Assembly: GCF_035046485.1 (NCBI RefSeq)
Contig: NC_085137.1
Coordinates: forward strand, 10,494,252 to 10,558,251
Length of the DNA: 64,000 bases
DNA from: Aedes albopictus
Lineage: Eukaryota; Arthropoda; Insecta; Diptera; Culicidae
Reading direction: 5' to 3'
The notes beneath the pieces were generated by a model. That model had not been told where the DNA came from. It did not search any database and saw only the letters and a list, made by a program, of their open reading frames with translations. The translations under genes were made by a program, and so were the position numbers. Shown in pieces: positions 40,210 through 49,401 of the stretch; positions within the stretch are counted from its first letter, which is position 1, and every line of letters starts with the position of its first letter.

Positions 40210-41118
40210 TTTGCGGCAGTAAAAGAACGCTACTTGCAACAAACCCTTGATTTGCTTAATTCACGGCACGCAACTATAAAGTTTACTGTGGAGAGAGAAA
40301 CAGACGGAAAACTGCCATTCCTGGACCTAATGATTACTAGGAAAGAGGATAACAGATTAAAGTTTGCTATCTACCGTAAACCCACGTCCACCGATCGCTA
40401 TATAACTTCGGATTCCTATCACTTTGGAGCGCAAAAACAAGCCGCATTTCACTCCATGGCCCATCGTCTTCTCAGCATACCAATGGAAAAAGAGGACTTC
40501 CTGGAAGAAAGAAGTAGAATCCACAGGGCGGCAGAGCTAAACAGATACGATAAAGAATTTGTGGACAAAATTCTCCGGAAACACGAACGGAAGAAGCATA
40601 GAAGGAATGCAACAACATTACAACCCGAGAAAGAAGAAGTCCGGAGGGTCAGTCTGCCTTTCTACCCCAAATTGTCCAATTCGGTTCAGAACACTCTGAA
40701 GCATCATGGACTTCACGTTGTGTACAAAAGCCAAAATACGCTAAAGGATTTGTTGTGCAATCTTAAGGATAAGATTCCGGCTGAGGAAAAATCAGGAATC
40801 TACCAAATTCCCTGTAAAGATTGCGCAGCCGTGTACATCGGACAAACTTGCCGCAAATTGAAAGTTCGCCTGCGTGAACATAAAAATGCGGTGGAGAATG
40901 GTAGACCGAACGAATCGAGTGTAGCTGTACATGCTTTGACTGAAGAACACACAGTGGATTGGGAGCAAGCCAAACTATTGAAAAATGTAAGAAAAACATC
41001 ACATTTGAATGCTTGGGAATCAATGTTCATCGCTACTGCCGACTCTCCGCTGATGAATGAAGATGATGCGCCAATATTGTCACCACTCTTCCATTTGACG
41101 AAGCTGAAAATACAGTAA
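40210..41118 (+). pseudogene. Penelope-like RT C-terminal part plus GIY-YIG endonuclease (truncated)
   Basis: The frame is open from the junction (FAAVKERYLQQTLDLL...) to the stop at 41116-41118. The YVDDV active-site segment is just cut off, so no reverse transcriptase activity is possible. The GIY-YIG domain is complete, with the CKDC pair, YIG, Arg and WESMF glutamate unchanged. There is no start codon in a proper context, and it is read only as a fragment of the element. Confidence 0.85.
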
Positions 41119-41197
41119 CATTTTATCTCATCTCGACGTGTACTGTGTAAAGTACGAATATGTGTCAGCGACTCTACGTAATTAGTCGGACATCGTC

Positions 41198-41226
41198 CCG
41201 TCGATGGGCTGCATCGAGCCCGAAAC
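41198..41226 (+). ncRNA. Hammerhead-ribozyme-like motif near the Penelope 3' end (plus copy)
   Basis: CCGTCGA (41198-41204) aligns to the hammerhead CUGANGA core with two mismatches. Stem II is a perfect 5-bp GGGCT/AGCCC (41206-41210 with 41217-41221), followed by the GAAAC core (41222-41226) and a CGGTC that could include a GUC cleavage triplet. Confidence 0.35.
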
Positions 41227-41321
41227 CGGTCGGCTTAAAAGGTAAATTAAAAACCCTTTAATTCGTTTGTAAGAACAATACGTGTTGTGTCCGTTCTCGT
41301 ATCGTGTCCCGTGGGTATACT

Positions 41322-41404
41322 ATACTGCCGTTCTACGCATAGTTTTCCCATGTTATATGGGATTCCCATATAACATGAGACAATGGGGCGTAGGACGGCA
41401 GTAT
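41322..41404. repeat. Hairpin (83-bp near-palindrome) at the Penelope insertion site
   Basis: ATACTGCCGTTCTACGC on the left pairs with GCGTAGGACGGCAGTAT on the right. The centre has CCATGTTATATGGGA and TCCCATATAACATG. The Penelope pair inserted at the base of this hairpin and duplicated TATACTATACTGC. Confidence 0.75.
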
Positions 41405-42578
41405 ATTCCTTGATTAATCAAACCATAACATCATTTGTTACGCGCATTTTTTTCTAACCTGATTCATGAATAACCAAGAGTGCTAACTTAGTTTAATTTA
41501 CTTGATTGATTCAGCCCCGGTCAGATTTTCATCTACCGCTCAGACATCTTCCTCTTTTGAGGCGAGATTTTTCGATTTCATGTCTGATCCGATCAGATGC
41601 TATCCGTCGGAAATGCAGATAATTAATATTAACCAATAATTCCAGCTTTTCACAATTTTGTCGTATCATCACGGAACGTGACACCGAAAAGAACGTCACT
41701 CCATTACGATTTTGAGAAATATCACGACCAGGTTGTCCGCTAACCAAGCCGCTAACTCTTTATCTTTTATCTTCTGGTATCCTTCTTGTTTCCGCTTCTT
41801 CACTTCCAAATGTGGTTCATCCACAATTTGCTTCACACAAAATTTTTAGCTTCTCCTGGCCCTATACTTTGCAATGGGTTCTTGCTCGCGACCAATGTGG
41901 TACTGTCCAGTTTACAGTTGTAATAATAATGGTCCTCCAGACTAGCATGGCCTATTCAGTGATGTACCAAAACTACCACACTCTTCAAAAAAAAACTGTG
42001 TTTTTTTACTTATTCGTTTAATTCTGTTGGTTTTCAAAAAAATATGTTTCAATAGTTTTGGTGTTCTCCGAATTGAGTAAGTCGTAAGCTGCCTAAGTAA
42101 AATCAGACTTAATAAATTCAAAAATACTTTCAAAAAAAAACCTTCAGTTCTTCCAAGAGCTCCAAGAAAATGCTTTAGAATGTTTTCAAAAACTTTAGAT
42201 ATAATAAAAAACAAACAAAATGTATCAGGAACTGTTTGACTCTGCAAATGATAGTTTTGGAGATCCTCTAGAATTCAGTCGAAGATTTTCTTCAGGATTT
42301 CCAGTAAGGGAATTGCAGAAAAATGTTAATTAGTTTTGGAGGCAAAATTTAAAATTTCATAAATAGCTGGGAAAATAATAGCAGAATTCCTCAGAACAAT
42401 CTCAACATATCGCATACATCTTGCCAGTAGACAGTAATTCTTGTGATAAAAATCAAATCAAAAAAAGTCGCACTACTTTTTTTCCTTGCTTCACTTTTTT
42501 TTTTCGTGAAGTAAAATTTTGTGGGGGCCCCTGAAATGTGGTGGCCCGGGGCCCTGCCCTTCCCTAAATCCAGCACTG

Positions 42579-42739
42579 CTCAACATGTACAAGTTTATGA
42601 CATGGTAGGCAAAGGAAGCCCTTCAATTAATAACCGTGGAAGGTCTTAAAGAACATTAAGTTGAAGTGAGGCAGGCCAAGTTCCAGTGCGAACGTAGAGC
42701 CATGAAGAAAAAGAAGAATAAGAAGAAGCAGAAGAAGAA
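42579..42739 (+). mobile_element. tRNA-derived SINE, family 1 (copy D), 3' half
   Basis: From CTCAACATGTACAAGTTTAT the family body continues (GGCAAAGGAAGCCCTTCAAT; GAGGCAGGCCAAGTTCCAGT) to a GAAGAAG-rich tail ending near 42739. It joins to 36282 after removal of the hAT element. Confidence 0.8.
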
Positions 42740-42979
42740 ACTATACGATTTAATTTCCGAATTTCGGTCATTGTAGGGTCAATCTCGATCCGTACATTCA
42801 CACTCATACCGTTAGGAGATAGCACGTGCTCTTCTTGACAATACGCGTTGGTGGATCCAGATGGGCATTTCAGTGATCTCCACACACTCTCTCATCCACT
42901 TCTCCGAAAATGCCAGTGGGATTAACGTTTCTCTTCAACACACGCGAGAACACGATCTGACAAACCGAAAATCAATCAC

Positions 42980-44215
42980 TCGGATACAAGAATTCCTCTA
43001 AAAAACTCTACAAAAGTTCCTCTCACCGTTTCTCCGGATATTCATCCAGCCATTCCTTCAAAAACAGATTTCTTGCCGAAATTCATTGACAGATTGCAAA
43101 GGCGTTTCTCTAGCGCATCCTGCAGAAGTTTCATCAAAGATTTTTTCAGTTATTTTTTTAGTAATTCTCCAAGAGATTCTTGCAGAAAGTTCTTCATTGG
43201 ATCCTCCGGGTATTCACCCCGAAATTCCCAGAAATTTCCTATAGAAATTCCTACGGAAATTCAGTTTTTTTGCATGAATAGAGATGTTTATTCTGAATCT
43301 TTTGTTGGAGCTCCTCAAGATGTTCCTCTCTGAAATTCCTCCGTAGATTCTGTCAAGCATTTCTTCAGGCATTTCCCAGAAATTCCAAAGATCCTTAGGA
43401 ATTATAGAGAGATTTCTTCAGGGATTCTTTCAGAAATTTTCCGGGGACCCTTCAGGAATTTAATCAGAAATCTCTTCCGGATTATTTTTTTGGTTTCTCC
43501 AGGAATAGCTCATAAAATTCTTCGCGGAATCAATGCAGAACATTCTGCACTGATTTTCAGCTATTCTGTTAGAGATTCCTTCTAAATGTTCAATGTTTAG
43601 AAACATCTCTGAGTGATTCCTTCAAGAATTCTTGTATATTCGTTTAATATTTCTGCTGGATTTCCTCCGAAAATTTCTTTAAGGATTACTTTAGAAACTG
43701 TTTCAGGAATTTTTGTCCGGTAATGCTTTTAGACATTTTGCAAGAAAATCTTTCAAGAACTTCTCCAGAAGTATCTCTAGGTGTTCTTCCAGGGTTTGCT
43801 TAAGAGCATCCTCCAGGAATCTCTTTAGAAATTGATTTGGGGATTTATTCAAGAACTCCTCCAGTGTCTATGCACGGATTCCTGCAGAAATTATTTCAAG
43901 GACTCCTCCACAAGTTTTTCGGGGTTTAGTTCAGAAAAACCAGCATCTCTTCTGATATTTTTTCAGAAACTCCTCCAGGATTTTTTCCTTGAACTCATAC
44001 AAAAGTTTCATAAAAATATATTATAGAAATTCCTCCAGAGTTATCTCAAGAAGTTCCTTCAAGTGTTCTTCAGGGATTCCCTTAGAAACTAACTTCTCTA
44101 AGGTTCACTCCAGAAATTGCTTCAGTAAATTCTGTTCAGGAATCTCTTCAGGATTTTTTTTTTTGTTTTGGTATCTTCATATGCCTCTCCAGGGAACCCT
44201 TGAAAAAAAATATCA
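42980..44215. repeat. Degenerate TTCTTCAGGAATTTC-type tract (1.2 kb)
   Basis: It is composed almost entirely of diverged units such as TCCTCCAGGA, GAAATTCCT and TTTCTTCAGG. Short frames inside (for example at 43073 and 43989) are compositional. Confidence 0.65.
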
Positions 44216-44230
44216 AGCATTTTGTGTAAC

Positions 44231-44892
44231 ACAGCGTAACAAAAAATAACGTTTGGTCTGTCTCTATAGCAAACATATGTGTCTCTGACAGATTTTGGGC
44301 CGCTGAATCCGAATCCGGGCTCAGATTTGCTCCAGTACGTCACAATTTTGAGCTATACCCTAATTTATAGGGTAAAATATGCGATTTTGGGCTTTTTTGA
44401 CTGCCAGCCATTAAGCATGGAAATATTTTTTTTTAAGCAATCAAAAGGTAAATTGCTCAATCAACATCTAAACTAACGACTCATGCAAAATATTTTGTTT
44501 TTCCAAATCAAATTTGATAGTTTTAACCGATTTATGTTAGGTACGATATTTCCCATACAAGTCACCCTCCAAAAGTTGCATGCAAGTTTCGATACTAACA
44601 TAAAATGCTTAAATCTATCAAATTTGATTTGGTAAAATGAAATATTTTGCATGAGTCGTTAATTTAGATGTGAATTGACCAATTTACCTTCTGATTGCTT
44701 AACAAAAATATTTTCATGATTAATGGCTGGCAGTCAAAAAAGCCCAAAATCGCATATTTTACCCTATAAATTAGGGTATAGCTCAAAATTGTGACGTGCT
44801 AAAGCAAATCTGAGCCCGGATTCGGATTCAGCGGCCCAAAATGTGTCAGAGACACATTAGTTTGCTCTTGAGACAAAAAAATGTTGCGCTGT
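44231..44892. mobile_element. Foldback MITE with about 300-bp arms
   Basis: The left arm starts ACAGCGTAACA (44231) and the inverted right arm ACAGCGCAACA (44892). Most of each arm is palindromic with the other, including GGCCGCTGAATCCGAATCCG, TTTTGAGCTATACCCTAATT and TGACTGCCAGCCATTAA. The central spacer is about 50 bp around 44540-44590. A TSD is not evident. Confidence 0.85.
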
Positions 44893-44939
44893 AAGGCGAG
44901 AACACTAACGATAAGAAATTGTGGAACTTATCTGTGCTG

Positions 44940-46435
44940 CCAGAAGGGCTGATATTACTAGGCTTTACCATGCCGGCCACTTTGAAATCTGTGCTTTTCA
45001 ACTCAACCTTGTTCAAACTAACTGCTACATTCTGTATCGTTATTCAATCATTTTCACTTTGATTTGTTTTGGTATCATCTTATACTAAATCTACTTCTTC
45101 GCATTGTTCTATGCTATGCATGGTTGCTGGATGCGAAGATCATCATCCGACGGTGGATATTCACTAAGGTTCACGACGGTGGACGTCATGGTGGAGGGTT
45201 GATGCCAACTTCATTATGGGCTGTTGCACATTGAACACTGGACGGGTGGAGCGGACCTGGTGTGATGGTTAGAACACTTGACTATCACGCCGAGGACCTG
45301 GGATCGAATCCCACTCCCGACAAACTCACAAAATGTGGATTCTTCCTTCGGAAGGGAAGTAAAGCGTGAGTCCCGAGATGAACTAGCCTAGGGCTAAAAA
45401 TCTCGTTAATACAGATAAAAAAACACTGGACGGAAGCTCACCATTCATCGAGGAGACATCACTGAGTTTGTACAACGATGCGCAATGCGTTGGTAATTGC
45501 TGGATAAACTTGGACTGTATTGACCTGGATTCTAGAGGCGTCGATTGACTGATTCATCTACTCGCTGGGCTGTCGTCTGGAGCTCTTCGGACAAATCGCC
45601 AGTGTCGTCGATTTAGCTACCGTCGACGTCGACGGACGTGGAATGCGGGCATTTCTCGAATCTGCAGATGAGAGGCTGCTTTTTAAATTGAAAAAATGAA
45701 CATTAACAAGACTTCCCTTATTCGAAGGCCAACTGGCCTCCACGAATGCTCATAGCACTGATAAGGTCGACTAGAATGTCGTTCGAACTACGAAAATGGC
45801 GGTCACAAGTTGCCTCACTGGAGTTCTTGGGTGCCATTGCTGCAGTTTACGGGCCATCAATTTGGGTTTATCAGTCCCTGACGAAGGCATGTGGGTGCGA
45901 CAACAGCACGTCGAACATCGGTACCTGATGTTCTGGTGCTATACTCCGAGTCGTAGTGGCGAACTGTAGTGCTGACGGAGTGGGGAAATTAATAGTGCTA
46001 CAGCTAGGAGAAAGTTCACCTCGACAGCGTGATGATGACGGACTGAAGATAGATCAATTGGTTCTTGGGACATCACACAACGATCATGCTAGACGACACG
46101 GGACGGGACGACCTTCTTCCAGTGATTGACGGAATGGACGAAATGGTGTTGGTGATGACGTTTTCGATGAATATCCCAGTCGTGGGACTTGTTGAGCAAC
46201 TATGGGGGACAAACATTCTTCAACCTTTTTGCAATTCAATATAATAGATAACTGGGAAACGATGTGGACGCGTTGTCCATTGAAAGAACGTAAATTTTTG
46301 AAATGTCCCTCTTGAAGGACCCATCCTTTGTGCGAACGGTTACTACTCGGACATTACCGTCCAATCTTGGAAAATTTTCCGCTACTCGTCCTAGCTGCCA
46401 TCGCTGTGATGGCAAGTTGTCCTCTTTTCCGACAT
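44940..46435 (-). pseudogene. BEL/Pao retrotransposon 3' remnant
   Basis: On the minus strand, 46435-46240 reads EDNLPSQRWQLGRV, then LDGNVRVVTVRTKDGS and KRDISKIYVL. This is the very C-terminal pol tail typical of BEL/Pao elements. Downstream (46235 to about 44940) should come the 3' UTR and LTR. I cannot set LTR ends because the 5' LTR is absent. A SINE (45246-45421) interrupts this part. The upstream side is joined directly to a LINE endonuclease at 46436. Confidence 0.7.
45246..45421 (+). mobile_element. tRNA-derived SINE, family 2 (copy E)
   Basis: A perfect 12-bp TSD AACACTGGACGG flanks it (45234-45245 and 45422-45433). The head has an A-box-like TGGTGTGATGG (45258-45268) and the B box GGATCGAATCC (45301-45311). 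The body ends GAGATGAACTAGCCTAGGGC ... AATACAGATAAAA. It is short, 176 bp. A second copy, inverted, is at 61228-61411. Confidence 0.92.
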
Positions 46436-47270
46436 CCGGTTGTTTCAGTCGCTCTAGGTTGTACCGTGGCGGTCGCCGGTACCGTACATTGTAAATGACG
46501 GAGAGTTTTGGGCGTAGTTTGACCATCACCAGATAGTGGTCGGAGTCGATGTTGGCGCCACGATAGGTCATGACATCGATAATGTCGAAAAAGTGCCGTC
46601 CGTCAATCAAAACGTGGTCAATTTGAGATTCCGTCTGTTGTGGTGATTTCCAGGTGTAACGATAAGGGAGGCTGTGTTGGAAAAAGGTGCTACGTATTGC
46701 CATATTTTTGGAGGCGGCGAAATCAATGATTTGTCTGCTGGTGAGCGCTGAACTTCCCAATCGTTGGTCTGAATTCCTCCTCCTGGCCTACCTGAGCGTT
46801 TAAATCTCCTATGATGATCTTGACGTCGTGGCTTGGGCAGCGATCGTATTCGCGTTCGAACTGCGCGTAAAATGCGTCCTTGTCACCACCAGTGCTTCCG
46901 GATTGTGAGCTGTGCACGTTTATTATGCTGAAGTTGAAGAATCGGCCCTTGATCCTCAACCTGCACATTCTTTCGTCGATCGACCACCAATCGATCACGC
47001 GCCTCTGCATATCACCCATCACGATGAAAGCTGTTCGCAGCTCACGAGTGTTGCTGCAGCTCTGGTAGATAGTATGATTACCTTTAAACGTTCGCACTAT
47101 CAATCCTGTCCAACACACTTACTGCAGCGCTACGATGCCGAACCCGCGATCCTTCAGTAGATCGGCGAGTATGCGGGTGCTCCCAATGAAGTTGGGAGAT
47201 TGACAGTTCCAAGTACCGAGTTTCCAATCGCAAGTCCTTTTTGTTCGCTGGGGTCATTGCCGTTGGTCTC
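46436..47270 (-). pseudogene. LINE AP-endonuclease fragment, fused to the BEL/Pao remnant
   Basis: The minus strand from about 47225 reads LRLETRYLEL/GTWNCQSL-like text with a frameshift, then ALQ..CWTGLIVRTFKGNHTI, MGDMQRRVIDWWSIDERMC, IINVHSSQSG and VKIIIGDLNAQVGQEEEF. It ends SQIDHVLIDGRHF and DSDHYLVMVKLRP, stopping at LERLKQPDV. The DH and SDH catalytic motifs are kept here, unlike at 1897-2590. Frame changes near 46760-46800 and 47118 break it. The open frame 46236-46760 continues into BEL/Pao text and is a chimera, not a gene. Confidence 0.85.
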
Positions 47271-47299
47271 GGTTCATATTATTCTGTTGCTGATTTTCC

Positions 47300-47690
47300 G
47301 TTACAATTGTTTTTTTACGACTGGCTCGTAGGGCCTGACACCAACCCCCTACTTTCCGGAGGACCATAGCGCACAGTTGAGCTTAGAGTCCTTCCCTGGC
47401 ACTCGGACGTAGATCAGCCGCCCCCAACATGGGAATCAGACGCTGTTGTGAGCCGCTCCTCCTGGAGAACAGACGCTCAGGTTTGCCGAAGCAAACCCCT
47501 CCTTCCCAGTCAGCCTACGACCAAAGTTCCCACCGGGGTTAGTTACCCGATCTTCCCTAAGGTTGATCATAGTTTCCGGCCGGTACCACGAGGAGGTAGG
47601 GATAGGAGTTGCTGGGCAAAGGCTAGTGGATCACAATGGAATCTGAATTGCGCAGCATACCCAGCCTCCTCCGTGCTAAAGCTAGTGCCA
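47300..47690 (-). mobile_element. LINE 5' region, same element
   Basis: This stretch (TTTCCGGAGGACCATAGCGC; GAGAACAGACGCTCAGG; GATCTTCCCTAAGGTTGATC) lies upstream of the endonuclease on the minus strand. It has a diverged second copy at 60985-61227, where no endonuclease follows. Confidence 0.65.
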
Positions 47691-47699
47691 TAATTGATA

Positions 47700-49261
47700 C
47701 ACCTACCCTAGTCGATTCTATAACTTCCTTGGGTTTCTAAGGAAATGATCCAAGGCACGTCCAAAGCTAATATCCATATTCTTTGAAGTAACGAAATCAA
47801 TGAACTAATTGTCAGCCTTACCCATTTGTCATCTGGTAGATCTGGTAGGTGCTGAACTATCCAATCATCTGTCTTAATTCCTTTATTGTCAAGTTACACT
47901 CCAATCTCATTTTTCACTTCACTAACCAACCCCAAAGCTCAGTTTTTCCTTCGACCCATAATAACCTTCTGGATGCTTGATTGGATTGGAACCGGTGCAC
48001 CGTGGTGTGGTGTCAGTTGATCGGTCGCTGACTGAAAGTGAAACCAAAACTGCAGCGAGCATACCTAATTATGTTCACACTTTTTATGCAACAATGAGTA
48101 CCTAGCTGCATAGGAAGAAAAGCGACACGCTGCGCTGCTGCTGCTGCTGCAGTCACTGAAGAAAAAAAGAGTGCGATTCCGAGGTCGACTTTAATAATCG
48201 CGGCCTGCGAGAGATAAAACTTCAGTGTGATAATATGCCATGGGGATGATGTTGGTTGGTGGTAAATGAGTGGGAGGGAGCGTGCAGATTGGAATCGTAC
48301 GTAACAGAGCGTCGTTCAAGCTGATAATGCATGAAATGTGCTGCTATTTGGATCCATTAACGAAAGCACATTGCGCCCGTTTTGAAGTGAGTGATTTGAA
48401 TTGTTGCATCGAAGAAGTGCGGGTTGGAGGCGGGTAACGAAGAAACGGAACTACATCGTTGTGAAAATGTATTTCATGTCGGTAAAAATGATACAATATT
48501 TATGATTGCCAGTTGTAGTTGAGATGTAAATTGAAATTAAAATGTTGTTCATTCTATCTTAATTGGATTTAAATAATGAAAAAATTATATTGTAAGAAAC
48601 CATTTACAAAATGAGATCGTATCTTTACTTCCGTAAAATTTCAACTTACAACTTTCTTGAGACATTATTAAATGCTGATATGTACCATATTGTGCTTAAC
48701 CTTCACGTACCCGACCCCCAACATCTCATTTTCAAAATGTTAGTCAATTTTCATCCCCTCAATCGATCATAAATTGGTGCAAGTTTATTATACCCAAGTG
48801 GCCATGCAATATCCGGAATCATTCCGGAGATATTCCGGATTGTACATACAGGGGTCAGGAAGGGTATCGAAATGGCTAAAAATGATTAGTTCGTGTGTTA
48901 TTGTGTCTGAACTACCGATTTTCAGCGGAATTTTCATTGCGAACAATAAAACACATATACGATAGCCAGATTTGAATAAGTTGACCCATCCGGATCACCG
49001 TGACAGGTTTCGCGGGGCCTCATTGGGGACACTTCTGGTTTTCATCCCAAACATGTCGTGCGACATATCAAACTTCATGATTTCGAATGACTGATTCAGA
49101 AACGATACCCCGAAGTCTGTATCAACTAATATAGCCACCCCGGAACATCTAGCATAGCATGAATTATGTAGCAACTGATATGGCCGCTTCGGAACACCTG
49201 AAACAGGTTCCGCGGGGCCTCTTAAGCACAATAACACACGAAATAGTTACTTTTAGTCATT
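47700..49261. other. Intronic DNA; one further LINE scrap and a non-repetitive island
   Basis: Positions 47780-47895 are a strongly diverged repeat of the endonuclease segment 46680-46800. Positions 48000-48430 are GC-richer, non-repetitive and carry a CTG run (48136-48152). Positions 48690-49240 hold palindromic TCCGGAATCATTCCGGAG blocks and a twice-occurring CGCGGGGCCTC (49010, 49210), suggesting an unidentified repeat. I support no gene. Confidence 0.4.
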
Positions 49262-49401
49262 TGGCAAAGCTGAAGAATACCTAACTTAGGTATGGAAAAC
49301 CGAATACCTACAACCTGAATGAGGTATTAAGTAACCCTGCATAAGAGGTAAAATATCTAAAATAATAACTGGTGTGTATTCTATGCATAACGCGTGAATA
49401 A
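49262..49401. repeat. AATACCT-rich dispersed repeat, copy 1 (left part)
   Basis: Matches 55470-55610 (GAATACCTAACTTAGGTATG; ACAACCTGAATGAGGTAT; ATAATAACTGGTGTGTA). It is interrupted at 49402 by a TIR element and resumes at 51608. Confidence 0.7.

Larger units (their letters stand above)
40209..41315 (+). mobile_element. Penelope-like element, plus-strand copy (shorter, head-to-head with the first)
   Basis: Positions 40209-41316 are the reverse complement of 38441-39548: both arms are 1108 bp, with no indel. One substitution is visible (38777 T versus the complement of G at 40980). The two translations are otherwise identical over 294 residues. The junction at 40208/40209 brings two differently truncated 5' ends together. 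Confidence 0.88.
36283..42578. mobile_element. Non-autonomous hAT-type transposon inserted in a SINE (6.3 kb including a nested Penelope pair)
   Basis: The left end CAGGGCCGGATTTACA (36283) and inverted right end CAGTGCTGGATTTAGG (42578) are hAT-type termini. The flanks CTCACAAT (36275-36282) and CTCAACAT (42579-42586) match at 6 of 8 positions. The SINE on both sides becomes continuous when the element is removed, which supports the boundaries independently. Without the Penelope insertion (38399-41328) it is about 3.4 kb. There is no transposase ORF. Positions 37924-37992 and 41896-41972 hold a direct repeat of about 65 bp (TGTAATAATAATGGTCCTCC...) either side of the Penelope pair. Confidence 0.85.
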
